Shown here piece by piece: positions 1 to 9,719 of a stretch of DNA of 64,000 nucleotides; positions within the stretch are counted from its first letter, which is position 1; each line of letters begins with the position of its first letter. Under the pieces are notes generated by a model, which saw only the letters and a list, made by a program, of their open reading frames with translations, ran no database searches and was not told the origin of the DNA. This DNA comes from Curtobacterium sp. VKM Ac-1395. Its GTDB lineage: Bacteria > Actinomycetota > Actinomycetes > Actinomycetales > Microbacteriaceae. The stretch spans positions 656,004-720,003 of the forward strand of contig NZ_JADKRX010000002.1 of NCBI RefSeq assembly GCF_015350975.1. Direction: 5' to 3'. The position numbers and the translations under genes were made by a program.

Positions 1-717
1 CTCGTGCTCGCGGGCGACGCCTGGGACGACGAGCGCTACACCGCCGCCGGCAAGCGGATGGCCGCGGCCGTGCTCGACCACGAGACGGCCAGGACGGACC
101 TCGGGCTGATCCTGCTCCCGGGACCGTGGGCCGACTCCGAGCCGTACCGGTACAACGCCTCCTACGCCTCACCGGCCGCCTACCGGGTGCTCGCCGCCGC
201 GACGCAGGACGACCGCTGGAAGGAGCTCGAGACGAGCTCCACCGCGGTGACCCGTGCCGTGCTCGAGAAGTCCGACCTGCCGAGCGACTGGTCGCAGGTG
301 CACGCCGACGGCACCGTCGACCCGATGCCCGCCACCGGGGACGACGCCCGGGTGCTCTACGGGTACGACGCCATGCGGATGCCGCTGCGCTACGCCGAGG
401 CCTGCACGGCTCCCGACCGCGCGCTCGCCGCGTCGATCGCGCCCACGCTCCGCCGGACGACGCAGCTCGCCGCGCAGCTCGACCTCGGCGGCACGGCCGT
501 CACGGGGGACCGGAGCGCGCTGGCGTACGCGGCGCGAGCCGCTGCGGAGCAGGCGGCCGGGGCGACCGGTGCCGCGCGGGCCGACCTGGAGCGTGCTGAC
601 CGGACCTCGGCCACGACGCCGACCTACTACGGGGACGCGTGGGCAGCGCTCGGCGCGACCATGTTGACGTCGGACGTGCTCGGCGGCTGCGCGACCGCGG
701 GCGGGGGTGCGTCGTGA
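1..717 (+). CDS. Glycoside hydrolase family 8-like protein, 5' end cut by window
   Basis: Only the last 238 residues are visible because the window edge cuts the gene. The segment YNASYASPAAYRVL and the later YGYDAMRMPLRYA, which has the D-A-x-R-x-P pattern, are typical of the C-terminal half of family 8 (alpha/alpha)6-barrel enzymes, which include endo-1,4-beta-glucanases and the BcsZ partners of cellulose synthase. The catalytic acid, the signal peptide and any anchor would lie upstream and cannot be judged. The stop overlaps the GTG start of the sortase gene (GTGA), so the two are translationally coupled. Family assignment is fairly sure; the substrate is not known. A cellulose or other exopolysaccharide locus upstream would be the natural context (inference). 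Confidence 0.75.
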   Translation, partial: LVLAGDAWDDERYTAAGKRMAAAVLDHETARTDLGLILLPGPWADSEPYRYNASYASPAAYRVLAAATQDDRWKELETSSTAVTRAVLEKSDLPSDWSQVHADGTVDPMPATGDDARVLYGYDAMRMPLRYAEACTAPDRALAASIAPTLRRTTQLAAQLDLGGTAVTGDRSALAYAARAAAEQAAGATGAARADLERADRTSATTPTYYGDAWAALGATMLTSDVLGGCATAGGGAS

Positions 718-1631
718 GCGGGGAGCGCGGGCGGCGGTCGGCCGGGCGCGGCGGCGCTGGCGCGGCTGGTGGCGCTGGCCCGGCTGGCGGCGGCGGCGCG
801 GCTGGTGGCGCTGGCCCGGCTGGTGGCGCTGGCGCGGCTGGTGGCGGCGAGTCTCGCTCTGGCGGACATGCTGCGGCTGCCGGAGCCCGCACGGTGTCCC
901 TGGCGGCGAGACTCGGACGGCGCTGGGTCGTCGTCGGGACCGCGGCGGCCGTCGTGGTTGCGGCGGGAGCCGTGGCGACCGGGGTGGCCGTGGCCGTCGG
1001 GGACCGTGACGGTGCCGCCCTCCCGGCCAGCTCGGCGTCGTCGAGCGCCGGTGCCGCTGCCGGTGCTGCCGGTTCCGCGGCTGCTGGTTCCACGGCCGGT
1101 TCCGCTGCTGGTTCCGCGGCGGCCGGGAGCGGCGACCGGGACATCACCGGGTTCCAGGACCCGGCCGCTCCCGAAGCCCGCTCCGACGCCACCCCGACCC
1201 GGGTGACGATCCCGGCCATCGGGGTCGACGCCTCGCTCGAGGACCTGCACCGTGGCGCCGCCGGCGAGCTCGACCCGCCGAAGGGGTGGGACAACGCCGG
1301 CTGGTTCAGCGACGGCATCGTCCCCGGGCAGGTCGGTCCGTCGGTCATCGCCGGGCACGTCGACAGCCCCACCAGCGCCGCCGTGTTCTTCCGGCTCGAC
1401 GAGCTGGTTGCCGGAGACCAGGTCCACGTCGCCATGACGGACGGCAGCAGCCGCACCTTCACCGTCGAGAAGACCGAACGAGCGTCGAAGTCGGCCTTCC
1501 CGACGAGCGACGTGTACGGCACCACCCCCACGCCCACGCTGCGGCTCATCACGTGCGACGGCACGTTCGACACGGCAACCGGGCACTACACCGACAATCT
1601 GATCGTCTTCGCAGACCTGTCGGACGGGTGA
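714..1631 (+). CDS. Class F sortase (membrane-anchored transpeptidase-like protein)
   Basis: A 305-residue protein with a Gly/Ala/Pro low-complexity N-terminus (about residues 11-60), one membrane helix (about 71-95), an Ala/Ser/Gly linker and a C-terminal sortase domain (about 160-303). The catalytic His is in VIAGHVDS and the catalytic Cys in LITCDG, both with class F spacing. Where class F enzymes usually carry the third catalytic residue, an Arg in a motif like HYRDN, this protein reads HYTDN, so Arg appears replaced by Thr. The GTG start at 714 was chosen because it overlaps the upstream stop. Class F sortases are common in actinobacteria with few known substrates; no LPxTG-like substrate is visible nearby. 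Linkage to a GH8 enzyme suggests a cell-wall or exopolysaccharide role (inference). Confidence 0.8.
   Translation: MSGERGRRSAGRGGAGAAGGAGPAGGGGAAGGAGPAGGAGAAGGGESRSGGHAAAAGARTVSLAARLGRRWVVVGTAAAVVVAAGAVATGVAVAVGDRDGAALPASSASSSAGAAAGAAGSAAAGSTAGSAAGSAAAGSGDRDITGFQDPAAPEARSDATPTRVTIPAIGVDASLEDLHRGAAGELDPPKGWDNAGWFSDGIVPGQVGPSVIAGHVDSPTSAAVFFRLDELVAGDQVHVAMTDGSSRTFTVEKTERASKSAFPTSDVYGTTPTPTLRLITCDGTFDTATGHYTDNLIVFADLSDG
755..860 (+). repeat. Low-complexity GC-rich repeat in the sortase N-terminus
   Basis: Short imperfect tandem copies of GGCGCTGGTGGCGCTGGCC-like sequence encode Gly-Ala-Gly-Pro runs ahead of the membrane helix. The region is in frame and probably a flexible cytoplasmic tail. Such runs are prone to length change by replication slippage. 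Confidence 0.6.
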
Positions 1632-1677
1632 ACCAGCACCCGACCGATATGTTCGATCGAACCATCCGAGGAGCACC

Positions 1678-2472
1678 ATGAGCGACACCCTGGTCATCAT
1701 CCCGACCTACGACGAAGCGGAGAACGTCCGCCCCATCGTCGAGCGCACCCTCGCCGCGACCGACGACCACGTCCACGTGCTCGTCGTCGACGACAACTCG
1801 CCCGACGGCACCGGTGACATCGCCGACGCGATCGCCCGCGAGACCGACCGGGTGCACGTGCTGCACCGGACGGTGAAGGACGGCCTCGGCGGCGCCTACC
1901 TGAGCGGCTTCGCCTGGGGGCTCGAGCAGGGCTACGACAAGCTCGTGGAGATGGACGCCGACGGCTCCCACCATCCCGAGTACCTGCCGTGGCTGATCGA
2001 GCTCGCGGACTCGAACGACCTGGTCCTCGGCTCTCGTTGGATCAAGGGCGGCGAGGTCGAGAACTGGCCCTGGTACCGCGAGCTGCTCTCCCGGGGCGGC
2101 AACCTGTACACGCGACTCGCCCTCGGCATCGCGGTGCGGGACGCCACCGGTGGGTTCCGGGTCTTCACGGCCGACGCGCTCCGGCGGATCGACCTGGCCG
2201 GCATCGCGTCGAAGGGGTACTGCTTCCAGGTCGACCTGTGCTGGCGGGCGCTCGAGGCCGGGCTCCGCATCGTCGAGACCCCCATCACGTTCACCGAGCG
2301 GGAGTTCGGCGTCTCGAAGATGAGCGGGAACATCGTCCGCGAGAGCCTGACCCTGGTGACGAAGTGGGGCATCGACCGCCGTGTGCGGGAGGTCCGTGCC
2401 CTGGTCCGGGACCACCACCCGCTGCCGTCGGTGCGGCGGAACGCGCACGCGGTGTCGAACCCGATCAACTGA
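1678..2472 (+). CDS. Polyprenol-phosphate mannosyltransferase (DPM1/Ppm1-like, GT2)
   Basis: A 264-residue soluble GT-A enzyme of glycosyltransferase family 2. The N-terminal IIPTYDEAENV and VVDDNSPDGTG and the MDADGSHHPE box (DxD-type metal/nucleotide site) are characteristic of dolichol- or polyprenol-phosphate mannose synthases, which transfer mannose from GDP-mannose to the lipid carrier for periplasmic mannosylation. No membrane helices follow the catalytic domain, so this is the soluble DPM1 form rather than the DPM1-membrane fusion. A GAGGAG ribosome site lies just before the ATG. It sits 46 bases after the sortase gene on the same strand. Specificity for mannose is inferred from family resemblance. 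Confidence 0.85.
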   Translation: MSDTLVIIPTYDEAENVRPIVERTLAATDDHVHVLVVDDNSPDGTGDIADAIARETDRVHVLHRTVKDGLGGAYLSGFAWGLEQGYDKLVEMDADGSHHPEYLPWLIELADSNDLVLGSRWIKGGEVENWPWYRELLSRGGNLYTRLALGIAVRDATGGFRVFTADALRRIDLAGIASKGYCFQVDLCWRALEAGLRIVETPITFTEREFGVSKMSGNIVRESLTLVTKWGIDRRVREVRALVRDHHPLPSVRRNAHAVSNPIN

Positions 2473-2534
2473 GCACGCGAGTGGGCGCGGGCGGCGGGGG
2501 TCCGTGCCGCTGCTCCCGCTCGCCCCTCGGGACG

Positions 2535-2574
2535 CGACGATGCCCGGCCGGGTTCCCCCGGCCGGGCATCGTCG
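2535..2574. terminator. Bidirectional terminator hairpin
   Basis: A perfect 18-bp stem (2535-2552 with 2557-2574) closed by a TTCC loop lies between the convergent mannosyltransferase and treZ genes. No U-tract is needed on either strand in high-GC actinobacteria; placement between converging stops supports a shared terminator. Confidence 0.85.
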
Positions 2575-2593
2575 TGTGGTGCTGGTGTCGGCC

Positions 2594-4354
2594 CTAGCGG
2601 AGGACGACCACGCCGCGACCGTCGAACTGCACGGAGTCCGTGCCGTCCGGCACGGTGACGTCGCCGAACGCGTAGAGGACCTCGCCGGTGGTGTCCGGGA
2701 CAGGGACCTCGGCAGTGCCGTCCGCAAGGTGGACGACCACGTGCACGGGGGCGGCCGTCGGACCGAGCAGCCCGCGCGTCAGCACGAGCCAGCGGCCGTC
2801 CTCGCTGAAGCGGACCGCGTTGGCCTCGTACCGGTGGTCGACGAAGGCCTCGTCCGTCCGACGCAGCGCGACGAGCACCCGGTAGGCCCGCAGGATCGCC
2901 ATACCGCGCTCCGACGTGGTGTCGGCCCAGTCCAGCTTCGAGTTCTGGAACGTCGACGGGTCCTGCGGGTCGGGCACGGTGGACTCGTCCCAGCCGTGCT
3001 GCGCGAACTCCTTGATGCGACCCTCGGCGGTGACCTTGCCGAGCTCCGGCTCGGGGTGCGAGGTGAAGAACTGCCACGGCGTCGACGCCGCGAACTCCTC
3101 GCCCATGAACAGCATCGGCGTGAACGGGCCGAGCAGGGTCAGGGCCGCGGCGATGACGAGCCCTTCGTCCGACACCGTCGATGCCAGGCGGTCGCCGGCG
3201 GCGCGGTTGCCGATCTGGTCGTGGTTCTGGTTCGCGACGACGAGCGCCGTCGTGGGGGAGGTGCCGCGGTCGATGGGTCGCCCGTGCCGCCCGCCACGGA
3301 ACGAGGACCACGTGCCGTCGTGGAAGAACCCGGACTCGAGCACCTTCGCGAGTGCCGACAGCGGGGCGAAGTCGGCGTAGTAGCCGTTCGTCTCCCCGGT
3401 GACGGCGACGTGCACCGCGTGGTGGAAGTCGTCGGACCACTGGCCGGCGAGCCCGTACCCGGCAGCCTCGCGCGGCCGGAACATCACCGGGTCGTTGAGG
3501 TCCGACTCCGCGATGAGCGACAGCGGACGCCCGACGAAGGCCGAGAAGGCGTCGGTCTCGCTCGCCATGTCCGCGAGGACGTGCGGGCGCGAGGTGTCGC
3601 GGATGGCGTGCACGGCGTCGAGCCGGAGCCCGTCGACGTGGTGGTCCCGGAACCACATGCGCACGTTGTCGAGCACGTAGCGACGCACCTCGGGGTCCTC
3701 GACGTTGACCGAGTCGCCCCAGGTGTTCGCCAGCCCCTGCACCAGGTACGGGCCGTAGAGCGGCAGGTAGTTGCCGCTGGGGCCGAGGTGGTTGTAGACG
3801 ACGTCCTGGATGACACCGAGGCCGAGCGCGTGCGCGGTGTCGACGAAGCGGTCGTAGGCGTCCGGTCCACCGTACGGGGCGTGCACGGCGTACCAGGCGA
3901 CCCCGTCGTAGCCCCAGTTCCACTCGCCGTTGACGCCGTTGACCGGCAGCAGCTCGACGAACTCCACGCCGAGCTCGACCAGGTGGTCGAGCTTGGCGGC
4001 AGCGGCGTCGAGCGTGCCCTCGGGCGTGAACGTGCCGACGTGCATCTCGTAGACAACGGCGCCGCGCGCGGGGCGACCGGTCCAGCTCTCGTCCGTCCAG
4101 GCGAAGCGCTCGGGGTCGACGACCTCGGACGGGCCGTGGACGCCCTCGGGCTGGAACCGGCTGCGCGGGTCCGGGCGGACCGCGTCGTCGTCGTCGATGC
4201 GGAACCCGTAGCGGGCGCCGACGACCGGCATCACCGCGTCGGTGCCCCACCAGTCGTCAGAACCGCGCTCGAGCGGGTACTCGGTGCCGTCGACGACCAG
4301 GCGCACGCGCTCCGGCTTCGGCGCCCAGACGGCGTAGCGGGCAGGTTCGGTCAT
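2594..4354 (-). CDS. treZ: Malto-oligosyltrehalose trehalohydrolase TreZ
   Basis: A 586-residue GH13 enzyme that releases trehalose from maltooligosyl-trehalose made by TreY. An N-terminal beta-sandwich (about 1-95) is followed by the TIM barrel. The nucleophile is Asp246 in [10 protein letters not shown], the acid/base Glu283 in IAESD, and the third carboxylate is in [19 protein letters not shown] and [12 protein letters not shown] features are typical of TreZ rather than branching enzyme. Its ATG overlaps the treY stop (ATGA). It is the last gene of the treX-treY-treZ operon and ends at a strong bidirectional terminator. Length matches the family. Confidence 0.95.
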   Translation of the reverse strand: MTEPARYAVWAPKPERVRLVVDGTEYPLERGSDDWWGTDAVMPVVGARYGFRIDDDDAVRPDPRSRFQPEGVHGPSEVVDPERFAWTDESWTGRPARGAVVYEMHVGTFTPEGTLDAAAAKLDHLVELGVEFVELLPVNGVNGEWNWGYDGVAWYAVHAPYGGPDAYDRFVDTAHALGLGVIQDVVYNHLGPSGNYLPLYGPYLVQGLANTWGDSVNVEDPEVRRYVLDNVRMWFRDHHVDGLRLDAVHAIRDTSRPHVLADMASETDAFSAFVGRPLSLIAESDLNDPVMFRPREAAGYGLAGQWSDDFHHAVHVAVTGETNGYYADFAPLSALAKVLESGFFHDGTWSSFRGGRHGRPIDRGTSPTTALVVANQNHDQIGNRAAGDRLASTVSDEGLVIAAALTLLGPFTPMLFMGEEFAASTPWQFFTSHPEPELGKVTAEGRIKEFAQHGWDESTVPDPQDPSTFQNSKLDWADTTSERGMAILRAYRVLVALRRTDEAFVDHRYEANAVRFSEDGRWLVLTRGLLGPTAAPVHVVVHLADGTAEVPVPDTTGEVLYAFGDVTVPDGTDSVQFDGRGVVVLR

Positions 4355-6840
4355 GCGTGACCCTCCAGGATGTCGATGTCGGCCTGCGCGTCGGTCTCAC
4401 CGGATGCGTCGGTCGTGGTGGTTGCGGCGGCCGGGTCGGCTGCGGTCGGAGTAGCCGGCCGGGAGTCCCCGCTCGCGTCGGTCGCGGTCGTCCCGTCCGC
4501 CGTGTGCCCGGTCGTGCCGGCGACGTCCGCCGGGACGAGCAGGGCCACCGGGTAGGTGCTCAGCAGGTCGGCCACGGCGATGCCGCGGTCCGCGGGCACG
4601 GCCCGCCCGGTCAGCAGGTCGACGCGGTCGAGGGGGACCGGGTGCACGAGCGTGTCGCCCCAGCCGCCGACCTGCTCGAGCCCGAGGGGCAGTCGCGTGG
4701 CGATGGTGACGGCGCCGCCGCGGTCGAACGCCAGCACGTGGTCCGCCGCGCTGCCGGTGGCCTCGAGCTGCAGGTACCGCGTGAAGAGCTCGGGGTGGTC
4801 ACGGCGCAGGCGCAGCGCCCGGCTGGTGACGAGGAGCTTGACGCGGGCGTCGAGCCCGATCGCCGGGAGCTGCTCGGGGCCGTCGTCGTCGGGACCGTCG
4901 AGCGCAGCCAGTGCGTGTCGACGTTCGGTGTAGTCCACCGCGCGGCGGTTGTCGGGGTCGACGAGGGAACGGTCCCAGCCCTCGGTGCCCTGGTAGACGT
5001 CGGGGACGCCGGGCGCGGTGAGCTGGACGAGCTTGACCGACAGACCGTTCGACCAGCCCGCGGCGGTGATCCGCTCGTCGAGGGCGTCGAGGAGCGCCAC
5101 CACGGCGGGGTCGTCGAACGCGGCGTCGACGAGGGCATGCATCTGCCCCTCGAAGGCCTCGTCCGGCTCGGTCCACGTCGTGCTGTTGCCGGCTTCCCGC
5201 GACGCCTTCTCGGCGTACGCGTGCAGCCGCTCGCGAGACGCCGGGCGGGCGCCGACGATGGCCTGCCAGAGCAGGTCGGCGAAGACGGTGTCCTCGAGCG
5301 GTGCCAGGGCCTGGAGCTGCTGGAAGGTCGCGTTCCACTCCTCCCCGAGCTCGGACAGGACCGCGATGCGGGCGCGGGTGTCCTCGCTCCGCTTGGTGTC
5401 GTGGGTCGTCAAGGTCGTCATCGTGTGCGGCCAGCTCGCGAGGCGCTCGCGTTGCGCGACGTGGAACTCGTCGGTGGTCACGGCGAAGACGCTCGGGTCG
5501 CCGCCGACCTCGCTCAGGGACGACAGGCGGGACACCCGGTAGAAGGCGGTGTCCTCGACGCCCTTGGCCATCACCATGCCGCTGGTCTGCTGGAGCCGGA
5601 GCGCCGCGGGGTGCGTCGGGTCGACCAGGGCCGGGGCGATGCGGTCGATGACGTCGTCGAGGTCCGGACGGGCCTCGGCCGCTCGCTCGAGCGCGGTGAC
5701 CAGGTGGTGGACGCCCTCGGGCAGGTACGTGCGGTAGACGTCGAACGAGGCCACGATCTCGGCCACGGCGTCGACCACGCGCTCATGCGGGAGTCCGTCG
5801 GTCTCGGCGACGAGGATGCGGGCGAGCCGGGCGACCTCGCTGCCGAGGATGCCGTCGGCGATGCCACGGCGGGTGTCGTGCGTCAGGGCCTGCCAGTCGT
5901 GCGGCTCGGACCCGGAGGTCGCGCTGAGCGCCTCGGCGCCCGACGGGTCGACGAACACGCGGTCGACCACGCCGAGGGCGTCGTAGCCGGTGGTGCCGTC
6001 GACGGGCCAGGAGGACGGCAGCTGCTCACCGGGTTCGAGGATCTTCTCCACGAGCGTGTAGGCGCCGCCCGTCAGGTCGTGCAGGTCCTGCAGGTACCCG
6101 GCGGGGTCGAAGAGCCCGTCCGGGTGGTCGATGCGCAGCCCGTCGACGAGGCCGTCGCGGAACCAGGCCCCGACGAGCTCGTGCGAGGCGTCGAAGAACT
6201 CCTGGTCCTCGACCCGGATCCCGGCGAGGGTGTTGACCGCGAAGAACCGTCGGTAGTTCAGCTCGTGGTCCGCACGCTTCCAGTGGACGAACTCGTAGCG
6301 CTGCCGCGCGTGCACGGTCTCGACGTCGTCGCCGTTCTGGACCGTGCCGGGCGCGGTGGGGTAGGCGGTCTCGCCGACCAGCAGCCGGTCACCCTGCAGC
6401 ACGACGGCGTCGAGCAGGCGGTCGTCGAGCACCGGGATGCGGAGCTTGCCGTCGCCGGCGTCCCAGTCCACGTCGAAGGCGGCGGCGTACGGGGAGTCCT
6501 TGCCGTGCTCGAGCAGGGACCACCACCACGGGTTGACCTCCGGGGTGGCGACGCCGACGTGGTTCGGGACGATGTCAACGAGCACGCCGAGACCGGCCGC
6601 GTGGGCGGCTTCGGCGACCGCCCGGAAGGCGTCGTCCCCGCCGCGCTGCGAGTCCACGTGCGAGTGGTCCACGACGTCGTAGCCGTGGTCGGAGCCCGGC
6701 TCTGCCTGGAGCACGGGGGAGAGGTAGACCCAGTCGGCGCCGAGGTCGCGGACGTAGTCGACGACGTCCTTCGCGGCGGTGAGGTCGAAGTCGGGCGAGA
6801 CCTGGAGCCGGTAGGTCGAGGTCGGGATCCGGCGGTTCAT
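4351..6840 (-). CDS. treY: Malto-oligosyltrehalose synthase TreY
   Basis: An 829-residue GH13 intramolecular transglucosylase that converts the reducing-end alpha-1,4 bond of maltodextrins to alpha-1,1 (trehalose). The N-terminal PTSTYRLQ, the nucleophile near Asp238 in GLRIDHPDG, the acid/base near Glu265 in [10 protein letters not shown] and the [10 protein letters not shown] segment are diagnostic. The last 60 or so residues form a Thr/Ala/Asp-rich, probably disordered tail that typical TreY proteins lack. Both ends overlap its neighbours by 4 bases (ATGA), so it is translated in step with glgX and treZ. Acts in the cytoplasm on glycogen-derived maltodextrin. Confidence 0.95.
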   Translation of the reverse strand: MNRRIPTSTYRLQVSPDFDLTAAKDVVDYVRDLGADWVYLSPVLQAEPGSDHGYDVVDHSHVDSQRGGDDAFRAVAEAAHAAGLGVLVDIVPNHVGVATPEVNPWWWSLLEHGKDSPYAAAFDVDWDAGDGKLRIPVLDDRLLDAVVLQGDRLLVGETAYPTAPGTVQNGDDVETVHARQRYEFVHWKRADHELNYRRFFAVNTLAGIRVEDQEFFDASHELVGAWFRDGLVDGLRIDHPDGLFDPAGYLQDLHDLTGGAYTLVEKILEPGEQLPSSWPVDGTTGYDALGVVDRVFVDPSGAEALSATSGSEPHDWQALTHDTRRGIADGILGSEVARLARILVAETDGLPHERVVDAVAEIVASFDVYRTYLPEGVHHLVTALERAAEARPDLDDVIDRIAPALVDPTHPAALRLQQTSGMVMAKGVEDTAFYRVSRLSSLSEVGGDPSVFAVTTDEFHVAQRERLASWPHTMTTLTTHDTKRSEDTRARIAVLSELGEEWNATFQQLQALAPLEDTVFADLLWQAIVGARPASRERLHAYAEKASREAGNSTTWTEPDEAFEGQMHALVDAAFDDPAVVALLDALDERITAAGWSNGLSVKLVQLTAPGVPDVYQGTEGWDRSLVDPDNRRAVDYTERRHALAALDGPDDDGPEQLPAIGLDARVKLLVTSRALRLRRDHPELFTRYLQLEATGSAADHVLAFDRGGAVTIATRLPLGLEQVGGWGDTLVHPVPLDRVDLLTGRAVPADRGIAVADLLSTYPVALLVPADVAGTTGHTADGTTATDASGDSRPATPTAADPAAATTTTDASGETDAQADIDILEGHA

Positions 6841-9125
6841 CGGGAGGTTCCGTTCGGGTTGGGGTCGTTCGAGGAGGGGCCGGTCGTCCCACGGGCGGGC
6901 GCGGTGCCGCTCGGTGCGTGCGATCCGGCCGGGTTCACCGGGCTGACGGCGTCCTGCGGCGCGTCGGGTCCGGGCGCTGCTGCGTCCTGGACCTCCGCCG
7001 GGGTGGTCGTGACCACGTGGTCGGGCTCGGCGCGGAGCACGATCATCGAGCGCGCCGGCACGTCGAGCGGGGACCCGGCGTCGAGCACCTCGTCGCGGGC
7101 GCCCGGAGCGGCGGTGTCGATCCGGACCGTCCAGCCCGGGGAGTACTCCTCCGGGGGCAGGGTGAAGGTCACGGTGTCGTCGTGCGCGTTGAAGTACGTG
7201 ATGAAGGCCACGTCGGTGACCCGGTCACCGCGGGAGTCACGTCCGCGGATGCCGTCGCCGTTGAGGTACATGCCGACGCTCTTGCCGAAGCCGGAGTCCC
7301 AGTCCTCGGGCTCCATGGCCTCGCCGGACGGGGTCAGCCAGACCACGTCGGGCAGGGGCTCGTCCTGACCACGGCGGACCGGGCGCCCGTTGAAGTAGCG
7401 CGTGCGACGGAAGGTCGGGTGGTCGTGCCGGAGCTTCACGACGTCGGCCGTGAACTGCACGAGGTCGTCGTCCGCCGCGGCCCAGTCGATCCAGCTCAGC
7501 TCGGAGTCCTGCGCGTAGACGTTGTTGTTGCCGTGCTGGGTGCGCCCGAGCTCGTCGCCGTGCGCGATCATCGGCACGCCCTGGCTGAGCAGCAGCGTCG
7601 CGAGGAAGTTCCGGCGACGCTGCACCCGCAGCGCGTTCACGGACTCGTCGTCCGTCGGGCCCTCTTCCCCGGAGTTCCAGGACCGGTTGTGGCTCTCGCC
7701 GTCGTTGTTGTCCTCGCCGTTGGCGTCGTTGTGCTTCTCGTTGTAGGCCACCAGGTCGTACAGCGTGAAGCCGTCGTGCGCCGTGATGAAGTTGATGCTG
7801 GCCTTGGGCGTCCGGCCGTCGTGCTCGTAGAGGTCAGCCGACCCGGAGATCCGCGACGCGAACTCGCCGAGGGTCGAGGGCTCGCCCCGCCAGAAGTCCC
7901 GCACGGTGTCGCGGTACTTGCCGTTCCACTCCGACCACTGCGGCGGGAAGTTGCCGACCTGGTAGCCGCCGGGGCCGACGTCCCAGGGTTCGGCGATGAG
8001 CTTCACCTGCGACACGATCGGGTCCTGCTGGACGAGCTCGAAGAAGGCCGACAGGCGGTCCACCTCGTAGAACTCCCGCGCGAGCGCCGCGGCCAGGTCG
8101 AAGCGGAAGCCGTCGACGTGCATCTCGGTCACCCAGTAGCGCAGCGAGTCCATGATGAGCTGCAGCGAGTGCGGGTGGCCGACGTTGAGCGAGTTGCCGG
8201 TGCCCGTCACGTCCATGTAGTACCGCTTGTCGTCGTCCATCAGCCGGTAGTACGCGGCGTTGTCGATCCCGCGGAACGACAGCGTCGGGCCGAGGTGGTT
8301 GCCCTCTGCCGTGTGGTTGTAGACGACGTCGATGACGACCTCGATGCCGGCACGGTGGAGCTCGCGCACCATCGTCTTGAACTCCTGCACCTGCTGTCCG
8401 CCGTCGCCCGAGGACGAGTAGTGCGAGTGCGGCGCGAAGAACCCGATGGTGTTGTAGCCCCAGTAGTTCGACAGCCCCTTGTCCTGCAGGGTCGAGTCGT
8501 TGACGAACTGGTGCACGGGCATGAGCTCGAGCGTCGTCACGCCCAGCCGCTTGAGGTGCTCGATGACGGCCGGGTGCGAGACGCCGGCGTAGGTGCCGCG
8601 CTGCTCCTCGGGCACGTCGGGGTGCGTCTGCGTGAGGCCCTTGACGTGGGCCTCGTAGATGACGGTCTCGCCGTAGGGGGTCCGCGGAGCGCGGTCGCCC
8701 TGCCAGTCGAAGAAGGGGTTGATCACGACGCCCTTCACCATGTGCGACGCGGAGTCCTCGTCGTTGGTGGAGTCCGGGTCGCCGAACGTGTAGGAGAACA
8801 GCGACTGGTCCCAGTCGATGTCACCGCTCGTCGCCTTGGCGTACGGGTCGAGGAGCAGCTTCGCCGGGTTCGAGCGGACGCCGTTCGCCGGGTCGTACGG
8901 GGCGTGGACGCGGAAGCCGTACCGCTGTCCCGGGCCGATGTTGGGCAGGTACGCGTGCCAGACGTAGGCGTCGACCTCGACGAGGGGGACGCACTCCTCG
9001 GTGCCGTCCTCGTCGAAGAGGCAGAGCTCCACGCGGTCGGCCACCTCGCTGAACAGGGCGAAGTTCGTCCCGCTGCCGTCGTAGGTCGCGCCGAGCGGGT
9101 AGGGGTTGCCGGGCCAGGTGTGCAA
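6837..9125 (-). CDS. glgX: Glycogen debranching enzyme GlgX/TreX
   Basis: A 762-residue GH13 isoamylase-type debranching enzyme that hydrolyses alpha-1,6 branches of glycogen and so feeds maltodextrin to TreY/TreZ. A CBM48-type N-terminus (WPGNPYPLGATYDG) precedes the barrel; Asp343 in GFRFDLAAA is the nucleophile and Glu379 in LIAEPWD the acid/base. I place the start at the TTG at 9125 because GGAGGAA lies five bases upstream; an earlier in-frame TTG at 9152 has no such site. The C-terminal 60 or so residues are Pro/Ala/Gly-rich and look disordered. First gene of the glgX-treY-treZ operon; the trehalose linkage favours the TreX role. Confidence 0.93.
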   Translation of the reverse strand: MHTWPGNPYPLGATYDGSGTNFALFSEVADRVELCLFDEDGTEECVPLVEVDAYVWHAYLPNIGPGQRYGFRVHAPYDPANGVRSNPAKLLLDPYAKATSGDIDWDQSLFSYTFGDPDSTNDEDSASHMVKGVVINPFFDWQGDRAPRTPYGETVIYEAHVKGLTQTHPDVPEEQRGTYAGVSHPAVIEHLKRLGVTTLELMPVHQFVNDSTLQDKGLSNYWGYNTIGFFAPHSHYSSSGDGGQQVQEFKTMVRELHRAGIEVVIDVVYNHTAEGNHLGPTLSFRGIDNAAYYRLMDDDKRYYMDVTGTGNSLNVGHPHSLQLIMDSLRYWVTEMHVDGFRFDLAAALAREFYEVDRLSAFFELVQQDPIVSQVKLIAEPWDVGPGGYQVGNFPPQWSEWNGKYRDTVRDFWRGEPSTLGEFASRISGSADLYEHDGRTPKASINFITAHDGFTLYDLVAYNEKHNDANGEDNNDGESHNRSWNSGEEGPTDDESVNALRVQRRRNFLATLLLSQGVPMIAHGDELGRTQHGNNNVYAQDSELSWIDWAAADDDLVQFTADVVKLRHDHPTFRRTRYFNGRPVRRGQDEPLPDVVWLTPSGEAMEPEDWDSGFGKSVGMYLNGDGIRGRDSRGDRVTDVAFITYFNAHDDTVTFTLPPEEYSPGWTVRIDTAAPGARDEVLDAGSPLDVPARSMIVLRAEPDHVVTTTPAEVQDAAAPGPDAPQDAVSPVNPAGSHAPSGTAPARGTTGPSSNDPNPNGTSR

Positions 9126-9151
9126 ACGTTCCTCCGTAGGTGGTTGCAGCA

Positions 9152-9180
9152 AACGTATCGGCGGGTCCCTGTGCTGTCCG
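9152..9180 (-). promoter_or_regulatory. Candidate promoter of the glgX-treY-treZ operon
   Basis: On the minus strand CGGACA (9175-9180) is followed after 17 bases by TACGTT (9152-9157), which would start transcription about 20 bases before the TTG start and leave room for the GGAGGAA ribosome site. The -35 match is only partial, so this is a candidate. Confidence 0.4.
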
Positions 9181-9273
9181 CCGTGCCGGAGCCGTCAGTG
9201 GACAGCGTCCGGGCGTGCTCCGGGGTGTGGACAGCACGCGCGGTCGCCAGGACCGCGGGAGTAGCCTCGCGCC

Positions 9274-9594
9274 ATGACCAACATCGTCACGCAGATCGCA
9301 GACAAGGTCCGCCCCGTCGGGGTCTCCACGAACTACGGGGACCCGGTGGAGGTCGGCGACCAGACCCTCATCCCGGTGTCCGTCGGATGGTTCGGCTTCG
9401 GGGGCGGCGGCGACGACCAGAACGGTGGCGGCGGTGGCGGCGGGGCGACCCTCCCCGTCGGCGCGTACGTGCGTCGTCCCGGCAAGGACCTGGAGTTCGA
9501 GCCCAACCTCATCTCCCTGCTGGTCGTCAGCATCCCCGTCATCTGGGTGACCGGCACCGTCCTCCGCAAGCTCATCCGCGTCCTCAAGAAGTAG
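9274..9594 (+). CDS. GerW/YtfJ-family protein with C-terminal membrane helix
   Basis: A 106-residue protein that resembles the GerW/YtfJ sporulation-protein family: YGDPVEVGDQTLIPVS, then GWFGFGGGGDDQ and a Gly7 run, then a PVGAYVRRPGKDLEFEPN segment. A single membrane helix (about residues 81-97) precedes a basic tail, RKLIRVLKK. In spore-forming Firmicutes the family affects germination, but non-sporulating actinobacteria also carry it with unknown function. The -10 box TAGCCT at 9262-9267 sits six bases before the ATG and no ribosome site is present, so the mRNA is probably leaderless. It lies alone between the trehalose operon and the thiamine riboswitch. Confidence 0.7.
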   Translation: MTNIVTQIADKVRPVGVSTNYGDPVEVGDQTLIPVSVGWFGFGGGGDDQNGGGGGGGATLPVGAYVRRPGKDLEFEPNLISLLVVSIPVIWVTGTVLRKLIRVLKK

Positions 9595-9619
9595 GGCTCC
9601 GAAGCAGTACACTGCTGGG

Positions 9620-9713
9620 ACACACACGGGAGTCCGGGATCGCCGGGCTGAGAGGGAGCGAGCAGCGCTCCGACCGTCGAACCTGATCCGGGTCATGCCG
9701 GCGCAGGGAGGAG
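9620..9713 (+). promoter_or_regulatory. TPP riboswitch (THI element)
   Basis: The conserved TPP-aptamer blocks are present in order: ACACGGGAGTCC, GGGCTGAGAGGG (CTGAGA at 9648-9653), then GACCGTCGAACCTGATCCGG and GTCATGCCGGCGCAGGGAGG. The final GGGAGG of the P1 helix is also the ribosome site of ykoE, seven bases before its ATG at 9720, so thiamine pyrophosphate binding should hide the ribosome site directly (translation control). An optional upstream -10 is not clear. Confidence 0.95.
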
Positions 9714-9719
9714 TCTCGA

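Noticed and set aside
9126..9152. Upstream TTG start for glgX
   Set aside because: The inner TTG at 9125 has GGAGGAA at ideal spacing while the outer one has none, and the family N-terminus begins at the inner start.
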